Below, in pieces: positions 31,416-38,990 of a stretch of 64,000 nucleotides of DNA. The stretch lies in the NCBI GenBank assembly GCA_022821985.1, contig JAJECP010000013.1:1-64000 (forward strand), written 5' to 3'. Both the position numbers and the translations under genes were made by a program. This DNA comes from Acidimicrobiia bacterium. GTDB lineage: Bacteria; Actinomycetota; Acidimicrobiia; Acidimicrobiales; Poriferisodalaceae. The number at the start of each line of letters is the position of its first letter. Positions within the stretch are counted from its first letter, which is position 1. The notes beneath the pieces were generated by a model, which was given only the letters and a program-made list of their open reading frames with translations, made no database searches and was not told where the DNA came from.

Positions 31416-33423
31416 CAGCGCCACCTGCCGCTGCGGTGCCAGATGCGCGGTCGGCGACGGCTGGGCCGGATGTACCGCCAGCGGCGGCAGTGAGAGGCGG
31501 CAGCGGGTCGATGCGAACGGCGGCGGCCTTGAACTCCGCCGTGCCGCTGCGGGCATCCCAAGCGTCGTTCGTGAGCAGGTTCGCATCCACCAGCTCCGGG
31601 AAATGGAACGTCGTGAAGACCAAGCCTGTGGGAAGGCGATCGGTGACATGCACGTCCATGTCCACCGAGCCCCGGGGTGAGCTCACACGCACCGTGTCGC
31701 CTTCGACGATCCCGATATCCGACGCGTCGGCAGGGCTGATCTCGATGGCATCACCGGAGCGGATGGGCGAGGAATAGCCCGCAGACTGCGCGCCCGTGTT
31801 GTAGGAATCGAGCACCCGGCCAGTCGTCAGGCGCAGTGGGAACTGCTTGCTCAGTGCCTCTGCGGGAGGAAGATGCGTGACGGTCGAAAATGGTGCCGGC
31901 GCATGGCCGTCGAGGTCGGGTTCCCAGAGCCAGCCGTGCAGGAACTCGGTGCCGGGATGGTCGTCGTCTGGACAGGGCCACTGCAGGCCGCCGCTCGCCT
32001 CGAGACGCTCCCAGCTCATGCCGCCATGCAACGGCGACAGCGATCGCATCTCGTCCCATAACTCCTGCGCGGACGTGGCCGTCCACCGCGCGCCCATGTG
32101 CTGTGCCAACTCGCTGATGATGTGCACATCGTCGCGTGCGTCACCCTGGGGAGGCACCGCAGCACGCACCCGCTGGACACGGCGTTCGGAGGAGGTGACC
32201 GTTCCCTCGCTGGAGGACCAGCCCGCAGCCGCAGGCAGCACCACGTCAGCCATCCGTGCGGTACGCGTCAGCGAGATGTCCTGCACGACCAGCAGGTCCA
32301 GCCCTTCGAGCAGCTTGCGGGCGTGAGCCACGTTGGCTTCGGAATCGGCCGGGTTCTCCCCGATGACATAGAGGGCCCGCAGCTCGCCGTCTTCCATGGC
32401 TTCGAACATCGCGGTGAGGTGCTTTCCCGGGACGGGATTCAGCTCACAGCCCCAGGTGCTCTCGTAGCGAGCCCGGACCTGGGGGTCAGTGAGGAGCTGG
32501 AACCCGGGCAGTCGATCGGGCAGAGCACCCATGTCGCCGCCGCCCTGCACGTTGTTCTGGCCTCGCAGGGGCACCAGGCCCGAGCCGCGCCGGCCGACAT
32601 GGCCGGTCAGCAGCGCCAGGTTGCACAGCGAGAGCACGTTCTCGACCGCCGTGTGGTGCTCGGTGATGCCCAGCGTCCACAGGATCTGCGCCCGGTCGGC
32701 CGTGGCATAACGGTGGGCCATCTCCGCGATGGCCTCTGCTGGCACGCCGGTCAGCCGCTCGCCCTCGGGGAGCGTGAACGGCTCTACCGATGCTGCGTAG
32801 GCATCGAACCCCGTCGTCGCATGATCGATGAACGACCGGTTGTGCATGCCCTGGGCGATGATCTCGCGAGCCACGGTGTTGGACAGCGCGATGTCTGTGC
32901 CCACGTCGAGGCCGAGCCACACGTCGGCAAACTCGGCCGAGGAGGTTCGGCGGGGATCCACTGCGTACATGGCAGCGCCGTTGTCAAGGCCACGCAGCAG
33001 GTGATGGAAGAAGATCGGATGGGCCTCACGGGCATTCGATCCCCACAGCAGGATGACATCAGTCTCGGTAATTTCCTGGTACGAGCACGTTCCGCCCCCG
33101 AGTCCGAACACTGTCGCCAGACCGACGACCGACGGAGCGTGTCAGGTGCGGTTACAGGAATCGATGTTGTTGGACTTCAGCACCGTCCGCATGAACTTCT
33201 GGGCTGCGTAGTTCATCTCGTTCGTACTCTTCGAGCACGAGAACATGCCGACGCCGCCTGCGCCATGCTGCTGGGTGGCCGCCCGCAGCCCCGATGCCGC
33301 ACGGTCGAGCGCATCGTCCCAGCTCGCGGGGCGCAGGACGCCGCCGTCACGCACGAGAGGCGTGTCGAGCCGCGCGAGAGGTGCTTGGCGCCCCCCCGAT
33401 CGTGCACTGTTCCCCCGCGGCAT
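31408..33423 (-). CDS. Formate dehydrogenase catalytic subunit (Mo/W-bisPGD), selenoprotein
   Basis: 671-residue catalytic chain read through an in-frame UGA at 33142-33144 as selenocysteine 94. The context NNIDSCNRT-U-HAPSVVGLATV matches formate dehydrogenases, in which this position is Cys or Sec binding the metal. Downstream the molybdopterin signatures continue in the same frame (LLWGSNAREAHP, VDPRRTSSAEFAD, LVPLRGQNNVQGGGDMG) through to the C-terminal domain (TGRVLDSYNTG). It lacks the N-terminal 4Fe-4S domain, starting instead at LDTPLVRDGGVLRPASWDDAL; that domain is carried by the protein at 28693-29634. ATG at 33423 has an excellent AGGAGGGG ribosome site. Ordinary gene callers would report two fragments or a pseudogene. 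Confidence 0.88.
33111..33144 (-). promoter_or_regulatory. Bacterial SECIS element after the formate dehydrogenase UGA
   Basis: Directly 3' of the UGA (33144-33142) the message folds into a short hairpin. GUCG (33129-33126) pairs with CGAC (33116-33113), U33125 is bulged, and a C-G pair closes a GGUCUG loop (33123-33118). A bulged U and a GGUC loop are the SelB contacts of the E. coli fdhF SECIS, and the spacing from UGA is about the same. This supports Sec insertion rather than termination. Confidence 0.78.
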
Positions 33424-33460
33424 CGCCCCTCCTCGGTTCGCCTGAGTGCCGTGATCCAGA

Positions 33461-33517
33461 ATTCTATGCTGTCCTCGGACTCTTTACCGTGACTACAACA
33501 GTTTTACCCTGACTACA
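33461..33517 (-). promoter_or_regulatory. Putative formate dehydrogenase promoter with a 20-bp-spaced direct repeat
   Basis: TTTACCGTGACTACA (33483-33497) and TTTACCCTGACTACA (33503-33517) are near-identical 15-mers 20 bp apart, i.e. on nearly the same helix face. A possible -10 (TAGAAT on the minus strand, 33466-33461) lies just downstream, about 38 nt before the ATG at 33423. There is no good -35, so the repeats may bind an activator. They differ from the IclR-type operators next door. Confidence 0.45.
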
Positions 33518-33547
33518 GATTTGCTGCCCCGTATTGGCAGTGTGGCG

Positions 33548-33580
33548 TTCCGTAGAGCAGAACAGTTCCACAATACGGCA
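33548..33580. promoter_or_regulatory. Tandem operator of the methylated-amine regulon, copy 2 (formate dehydrogenase / iclR)
   Basis: Box A TTCCGTAGAGCAGAA (33548-33562) and box B TTCCACAATACGGCA (33566-33580) are joined by CAG with 18-bp phase, as at 11667 and 38837. The pair sits between the divergent formate dehydrogenase operon and the iclR gene, 46 bp before the iclR start. This placement suggests autoregulation. Confidence 0.75.
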
Positions 33581-33625
33581 CAAAAATACCGTCAACCGAC
33601 AGGTCCATGCTGCCCGCGGGCTACC

Positions 33626-34390
33626 GTGGAGCCGGTGCAGTCGATCTCTCGCGCGTTCGCTGTCTTGCGGGCATTGGCCGTGGGTCCACAGGGTGTCACC
33701 GACGTAGCCGATCACGTTGGGCTGCCGAAGAGCACGGTGGCCCGGCTGCTGACATCGCTCGAAGCAGTCGACGCCGTCGTCCAGGACGACGCAGGCGGCG
33801 ATTACCGGCTCGGACAGGGACTCATCGACATCATCGGGGCTGCTGGTGCAGATCGGAGCCTGCTGGCCGCGGCACGCCCGCACCTGCACAGCCTGGTCAA
33901 CCAGGTCGGCGAGACGGCCGGCGTGAGCGTTCGCGCAGATCGGACGGTGTACTACCTCGACCAGGTCGAGCCCGAGTCCGAAGTGCAAGTGCGCTCGTGG
34001 ACGGGCGAGTACTGCCCGATGCACTTGGTGCCTTCGGGGCTCGTGTACTTGGCCCATCTCAGCCCCGAGGCACTCGATGAGTACGTGCGCGCTGGTCTTG
34101 AGGCGACGACTGCGAACAGCATGGTCGATGCCGATGCGCTGAAGACGCGGCTGAGCCAGGTTGCCAACGCCGGATACGTCTGGGTGTACGAGGAGTTCGC
34201 CATCGGGATCAACTCGGTAGCCGCGCCGGTATTGAACGAGGAGGGTGCAGTGGTAGCGGCCCTGCATGTTCACGGGCCCGCGTACCGATTCCCCGATCCG
34301 AACAGCACCCACGACATCGGCCTCGTGCTCATCGAGGCCGCATCGAACCTGGCGGAGCACCTGGCAGGACGGGCGCCCCTGCCGGTGTAG
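33626..34390 (+). CDS. IclR-family transcriptional regulator, likely master of the C1 regulon
   Basis: 254-aa regulator with an N-terminal winged helix-turn-helix (QSISRAFAVLRALAVGP, then VTDVADHVGLPKSTVARLL) and a C-terminal IclR effector domain (GETAGVSVRADRTVYYLDQV, YCPMHLVPSGLVYLAHL, INSVAAPVLNEEGAVVAALHVHG). IclR proteins bind as dimers or tetramers to pairs of palindromes and respond to small organic ligands. Start is GTG at 33626, where homology begins. The tandem operator just upstream recurs before the corrinoid operon and between the flavoprotein and fhs operons, so this protein is the natural candidate for all three. The ligand is unknown; a methylated amine or C1 intermediate is inference. 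Confidence 0.88.
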   Translation: MEPVQSISRAFAVLRALAVGPQGVTDVADHVGLPKSTVARLLTSLEAVDAVVQDDAGGDYRLGQGLIDIIGAAGADRSLLAAARPHLHSLVNQVGETAGVSVRADRTVYYLDQVEPESEVQVRSWTGEYCPMHLVPSGLVYLAHLSPEALDEYVRAGLEATTANSMVDADALKTRLSQVANAGYVWVYEEFAIGINSVAAPVLNEEGAVVAALHVHGPAYRFPDPNSTHDIGLVLIEAASNLAEHLAGRAPLPV

Positions 34391-34401
34391 CCGGCTCAGC
34401 T

Positions 34402-35445
34402 CTAGCTGGGGCGGTCGCGGCGGCGCCGGATCTCGTCGCAGATCGCGGGCACGACTTCGTGCAGGTCAGCAATGACTGCGTAGCCCGCCTTGGTGACCAT
34501 GTTGGCCTCAGGGTCGATGTTGATCGCCAGGATGTTCTTCGAACCCATGGCGCCGACCCAATGCTGGATCGCTCCCGAAATGCCGCAGGCAATGTAGATC
34601 TCTGGGGCGATCCGGGTGCCCGTCTGGCCGACTTGGTCTGCGTGCGAGCGCCAGCCGTTGTTCGTGACCGCTCGTGAGCATCCGACGCGGCCGCCGAGCA
34701 GGTCCGCTAGCTCTTCGAGCGGGGCGAATCCGTCTGCTGAGCCGACGCCTCGGCCGCCCGACACCACGACCGGCGCGGTGGACAGCGTGACGCCCTCGGC
34801 CAGCGTCACCCGATCGCGGACCAGGGTCTGCTGCACTTCAGGCCCAAGGTCGGGCTCGAAATCGGCAACAGCCGCTGGGACGGGACCGCCTTCGCACGGC
34901 TCGGCCTCGATGGAGTGCTGCGCAATAGTCAGCAGCGGCAAGGTCGAGGTGAGGGTCACGTCCTCGAGCAGCGAACCGCCCCACTGGATGCGAGTGATGT
35001 GCCACGCATCGCCGCCTGCGGGGCCGGACGGCGCATCGGCCAGCGAGCTTGCTGGCGACACGTTCACGCAGTTGGCCACAAGCGGCAGGTCGGTGCGGGC
35101 GGCGAGCTGGGCGATGGCCTCGGCACCACGATCGGTTCCCGCCGCCACGACGGCCACAGGCCCTGCAGCCTCGACGAACATCGCGAGCGCAGTGCCCCAG
35201 GCATCGGGTCCGTAGTCGGCCAGGAATGAATGGCGTCCGCAGTGCACCACAGCGGCGCCATAGTCGGCGCAGGCGGCAACGAGATCGGCGCCGTGCGCAT
35301 CGAACAGGTCGCCGTCGCCCAGGATGACGGCTACGAGATCCGTGTTCAGGTCCGAGGCGAGCGAGCGGGCCGCAGTCAGGGCTTCCAGGGCACCGCCTGA
35401 GGGGACACCACGGTCGTGGTCGATCAGGACAGCGACGGCGCTCAC
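34402..35445 (-). CDS. etfA: Electron transfer flavoprotein alpha subunit
   Basis: 347-aa FAD-binding subunit of ETF, accepting electrons from flavin dehydrogenases. The C-terminal FAD domain is clear: VVVSGGRGVGSADGF, CSRAVTNNGW, QVGQTGTRIAPEIYIACGIS and IQHWVGAMGSKNILAINID. The N-terminal domain (VAVLIDHDRG to about residue 200) is the usual non-conserved half. Its GTG start overlaps the etfB stop (GTGA), and both follow the dimethylglycine dehydrogenase-like gene by 10 bp, so the three form one operon and this ETF is probably that enzyme's electron acceptor. It converges on the iclR gene with an 11-bp gap. Confidence 0.93.
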   Translation of the reverse strand: MSAVAVLIDHDRGVPSGGALEALTAARSLASDLNTDLVAVILGDGDLFDAHGADLVAACADYGAAVVHCGRHSFLADYGPDAWGTALAMFVEAAGPVAVVAAGTDRGAEAIAQLAARTDLPLVANCVNVSPASSLADAPSGPAGGDAWHITRIQWGGSLLEDVTLTSTLPLLTIAQHSIEAEPCEGGPVPAAVADFEPDLGPEVQQTLVRDRVTLAEGVTLSTAPVVVSGGRGVGSADGFAPLEELADLLGGRVGCSRAVTNNGWRSHADQVGQTGTRIAPEIYIACGISGAIQHWVGAMGSKNILAINIDPEANMVTKAGYAVIADLHEVVPAICDEIRRRRDRPS

Positions 35446-36224
35446 AGCACCCCCAACTCGTCCAGCAGGTCCACCACAGCGGGTGCTGCAGCGGCACTGT
35501 CGCCGAGTTGCACGGTGGTGCTGGCACGCTCGGGCGGCCGGTGCAGCCGAACCCGTGACTGCCCGCCCGCATCAACATCGGCGGTGCAGTCGAGCACCTG
35601 GATCTGGGCCTTGCGCGAGGCGAGACGCCCTTTCATGGTCGGGTAGCGGGGCAGGTTGATGCCTTCCTTGACACCGAGCGCGCAGGGGGCCTCGAGCTCG
35701 TACACCTCGTAGCCGGCATCGGTCTCGCGGCGCGCGGTGAACCCTCGCTCATGGGGGTCGATGCCCTTGATGCCGTTCACGATCGGCCTCCCGAGCGCGT
35801 GCGCCACCCGGATGCCGACCTGGAAGTTGCCCCCGTCGGCAGATTCGTTGCCGAACAGGATCAGGTCGAACTGCCCACCGGCGGCCTCGAGCTCCCGCAC
35901 AGCGGACGTGATGGCGACGGCCGTTCGCTGGGGATCCCAGTCGAGGCCGCCCTCGGCCATCACCAGGGCGAACTCGTTGCCGCCGACGCTGGCTGCATAG
36001 CGCAGCTGCTCAGTGGACGCCTCGGGACCCAGCGTGAGCACCACGACGGCATGTTCATCGCCGTCGAGCTGCTCCACGATCTGGGCGGCCTCCTCCACCG
36101 CGCATTCCTCGTGCGGGCTGGTGGTGAAGCCCAAATGGGCAGTATCGACCTGCTGGCCGTCATCGGTGACATTGATGCGTGAGCCGACGGCAGGCACTCG
36201 CTTCACGCACACCAGGATGCGCAT
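35442..36224 (-). CDS. etfB: Electron transfer flavoprotein beta subunit
   Basis: 260-aa ETF beta subunit. The start MRILVCVKRVPAVGSRINV, the central HAVVVLTLGPEASTEQLRYA and FDLILFGNESADGGNFQVG segments, and the late LPRYPTMKGRLASRKAQIQ are all standard. It binds AMP and forms the partner-docking surface with etfA. Located between the flavin dehydrogenase gene (10-bp gap) and etfA (4-bp overlap) in one operon. Confidence 0.93.
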   Translation of the reverse strand: MRILVCVKRVPAVGSRINVTDDGQQVDTAHLGFTTSPHEECAVEEAAQIVEQLDGDEHAVVVLTLGPEASTEQLRYAASVGGNEFALVMAEGGLDWDPQRTAVAITSAVRELEAAGGQFDLILFGNESADGGNFQVGIRVAHALGRPIVNGIKGIDPHERGFTARRETDAGYEVYELEAPCALGVKEGINLPRYPTMKGRLASRKAQIQVLDCTADVDAGGQSRVRLHRPPERASTTVQLGDSAAAAPAVVDLLDELGVL

Positions 36225-36234
36225 CAGCGCGCCC

Positions 36235-38757
36235 TCAGGCCTTCATGCGGCTGTCATGGGGATCGAACAGCGCGAGATTCGCACCCGTCGCCTCCACCGT
36301 CACCGGGTACTGCTCATGTTGATACATGACCGACAGCTCAGTGCCCGCTGCAGCCAACTCGGGCGGCAGGTAGGCCATTGCCAGGTAGGCACCGAGCGAT
36401 GGTGCGTTGCCCGCGGTGGTGACGCGGCTGACCCTGCCGTGCGAGTCGACAATCCGCTCCCCCGCCGGTGTCAGCACAGGCTCGTTGCCGGCCCCCATCG
36501 GGAAGCGGTCGTAGCCCTCGGCACAACGCAGGCTCTCGAAGCGCAGCACACAGAGCTGGGCTGCCAGCGGCGCCTCCCGGGCCGCCAGGTACGCCTCCTT
36601 GCCGATGAAATCGGCAGCTTTCACCCGGGGCCGGGCCAAGCCCGCCTCGACCGGGTTGTAATCGCTCTCGAGCTCGGCGCCCATGAGCCGGTAGCCCTTC
36701 TCGAGCCGTCCGGTGGTGCCATACACCCCCGCACCGACCGGCCGCAGGCTGTATTCCCGCCCGGCCTCGGCAATGGCGTCCCACAGCGCCAGCCCTGCGC
36801 TCGTAGGGCAGTAGATCTCGAAGCCCGCATCGCCGACGTAGGAGATGCGAAACATCTGCACCGGGATGCCCGAGAGCAACGCATCGCGCACCTGGCCGTA
36901 GCCGAAAGCCTTCTGGGACAGGTCGGTTTCGGTCAGCGTCTGCAGCAGCGCGATCGCATTGGGGCCCCACACGCCATAGGTAGCCAAGGCCTCGGTGCGG
37001 TTCTCGAAGTGCACGCCGTCGGCGGGCAGGTTGTGGCGGAACCAGTACTCATCACGACCGCCGTCGAATGCACCGGTGGCAATGCGGAAGCGGTCCTCGG
37101 ACAGGCGCACGATCGTGAGGTCGGACCGGAAGCCGCCGTCGGCGGTGAGCACCGGGGTATAGATAGAGCGGCCGACCGGCAGGTCGCACTTGTTGACCAC
37201 CATCTTCTCGATATAGGGCACCACGCTTGGGCCCGACACCTCGAACACCTGGAACGGCGAGATGTCCACCAGCCCGCAGTGCTCCCGCAGGTGCAAGTGC
37301 TCGGCATCGGTGATGGGACTCCACCAGCGAGCATCCCACTCGTGGGTACGGCCCTCGATGCCGTAGCGGTCGACGAGGTCGGCATTCGATTCGTACCAGT
37401 GCGGTCGCTCCCAGCCGCCGGCCTCGAAGTAGAAGGCTCCGAGGTCATCGGTGCGGGCCTTGGCGGGTCCGCAGGTGAAGTTGCGGCGCGTCGCCCACTG
37501 CTCGCGTGGATGCACGATGCCGTAGGTCTTGTTGAAGTGCTCGTCGGCCCGGGTCTCGATGTGGATGACGTTGCGATCCTGGGGGTAGAAGCGCGTGACG
37601 TCCGAGCCGTGGGGATCGGTCATGCGGGGATAGCCGTAGGTCATCCATTCGGCCATCAGGCGCCCCACACCAGGACCTTCTTTGACCCACACCGCCGCCA
37701 CCGACCACAGGTTCTCGACCTCTGGTGTCGGGCCCAGCACCGGCGAGGCATCGGGCGTCAGCGAGAGCAGGCCGTTGATGGCGTACTTGATCTCACCGTC
37801 GCCCAGGAACTCCATCAGCTCGATGGCCTGCTCGAGTTGCTCGTCGAAGTCATCGGGCGTGAACGGCATCTCGGTGGGACTGAGGGCTGCTTCCTCGTTG
37901 GAAGGGATGTCCTCGACACGGTGCAGGATCGGCCGGTGGGCGTAGCTGCCCACCTCCATGGAGCCGGCCGACTGCCGCTCGTAGCAGAAGGTGTCCATGT
38001 CGCGCACGATCGGGTATGCCAGCTCCTGATTTGTCTCGACCAGCACGTCGAACGGGCCCACATCGACCATCTGGTGGACGGCGGGTGTGAGCGGGATGGT
38101 GGCTCCGGCCATCTGGGCGAGCTTGGGGCTCCATACGCCGCAGGCGATCGCCACGGTGTCGCATTCGATGCGGCCCCGATCGGTCACCACTGCGGAGATG
38201 CGGGGGCGGTTCGCTCCGGCCATGGTCTCGATGTCGAGCACTTCGGTGTTGGCGAAGGTCTGCAGGTGGCCAGCCTCGGTGGCCCGGCGGCGCATCTGCG
38301 TGCCCGTCTCCAGCGAGTCCACAGCTGAGACGCTGGGGGTATAGAAACCGCCCAAGATGACATCGGAGTCGATGAACGGCACCATTTCGACGACCTCGTC
38401 CACCGTGAGCAGCTTCGACTCGATGCCCCAGCACGTCGCCGAGGTCATGCGGCGGCGGAACTCTTCCATGCGCTCGGGGCTGCGTGCCACTTCGATGCCG
38501 CCGCACGTGTTCTGCAGACCCAGTGCCTCGTACTGGTGCTGGCTGTCGACCGTGAGATCGACGATTTCCTTGGAGTGATCGACGGGGAAGATGAAGTTCG
38601 ATGCGTGGCCGGTGGATCCGCCCGGATTGGGCAGCGGGCCCTTGTCGAGGAGCACGATGTCGGTCCAGCCGAGATCGCTGAGATGGCCGACCAGGCAGTT
38701 GCCGACGATGCCTGCACCAATGACGACACAATCTGCCCGCGCCGGAAAGTCACTCAT
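36235..38757 (-). CDS. Dimethylglycine/sarcosine dehydrogenase-like flavoprotein (DAO + GcvT domains)
   Basis: 840-aa enzyme that would oxidatively remove an N-methyl group from dimethylglycine, sarcosine or a similar amine, handing the C1 to tetrahydrofolate and electrons to ETF. Residues about 5-380 form the FAD domain (CVVIGAGIVGNCLVGHL). GGSTGHASN corresponds to the family's WHAAG region, whose His carries covalent FAD in mammalian DMGDH; that His is kept here. After the FAO linker domain, residues about 430-840 are GcvT-like (LVDISPFQVFEVSGP, ISYVGDAGFEIYCP, GTTGRLEKGYRLMGAEL). ATG at 38757 follows GGGGGATGAG. It leads the etfB-etfA operon and shares its control region with fhs. Confidence 0.87.
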   Translation of the reverse strand: MSDFPARADCVVIGAGIVGNCLVGHLSDLGWTDIVLLDKGPLPNPGGSTGHASNFIFPVDHSKEIVDLTVDSQHQYEALGLQNTCGGIEVARSPERMEEFRRRMTSATCWGIESKLLTVDEVVEMVPFIDSDVILGGFYTPSVSAVDSLETGTQMRRRATEAGHLQTFANTEVLDIETMAGANRPRISAVVTDRGRIECDTVAIACGVWSPKLAQMAGATIPLTPAVHQMVDVGPFDVLVETNQELAYPIVRDMDTFCYERQSAGSMEVGSYAHRPILHRVEDIPSNEEAALSPTEMPFTPDDFDEQLEQAIELMEFLGDGEIKYAINGLLSLTPDASPVLGPTPEVENLWSVAAVWVKEGPGVGRLMAEWMTYGYPRMTDPHGSDVTRFYPQDRNVIHIETRADEHFNKTYGIVHPREQWATRRNFTCGPAKARTDDLGAFYFEAGGWERPHWYESNADLVDRYGIEGRTHEWDARWWSPITDAEHLHLREHCGLVDISPFQVFEVSGPSVVPYIEKMVVNKCDLPVGRSIYTPVLTADGGFRSDLTIVRLSEDRFRIATGAFDGGRDEYWFRHNLPADGVHFENRTEALATYGVWGPNAIALLQTLTETDLSQKAFGYGQVRDALLSGIPVQMFRISYVGDAGFEIYCPTSAGLALWDAIAEAGREYSLRPVGAGVYGTTGRLEKGYRLMGAELESDYNPVEAGLARPRVKAADFIGKEAYLAAREAPLAAQLCVLRFESLRCAEGYDRFPMGAGNEPVLTPAGERIVDSHGRVSRVTTAGNAPSLGAYLAMAYLPPELAAAGTELSVMYQHEQYPVTVEATGANLALFDPHDSRMKA

Positions 38758-38836
38758 AACTCTCATCCCCCGCCATTGCTGGTCAACAGCATGCCGCAGC
38801 ACCGCTGCCGCATATCGCTGCTATGGATCGATGCTG

Positions 38837-38869
38837 TTCTGTATGATGGAACAGTTCCGCTCAGCGGAA
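38837..38869. promoter_or_regulatory. Tandem operator of the methylated-amine regulon, copy 3 (flavoprotein / fhs)
   Basis: Box A TTCTGTATGATGGAA (38837-38851) and box B TTCCGCTCAGCGGAA (38855-38869, a perfect palindrome extending to 38854-38870) are joined by CAG with 18-bp phase. The pair lies between the divergent dimethylglycine dehydrogenase-like operon and the fhs-metF operon, so it could control both. Confidence 0.8.
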
Positions 38870-38990
38870 CAGCAACTAGGGGAACAGTAGCCGAACGACC
38901 CGGCAATTGACGACATCGAACCAGTGGCGCAGCGAGGCCGCGAGGTTCTGGCAGGGTGTAGAGGGCTCAATTCGTGTGGGGGTGCACGGC

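Noticed and set aside
33112-33144. Formate dehydrogenase pseudogene broken by a nonsense codon
   Set aside because: The stop is UGA at the Sec site, followed by a SECIS-like hairpin and perfect continuation of homology, so recoding is the better reading.
36013-38328. 771-codon plus-strand frame
   Set aside because: Opposite the dimethylglycine dehydrogenase-like gene, which has clear domains; no independent support.
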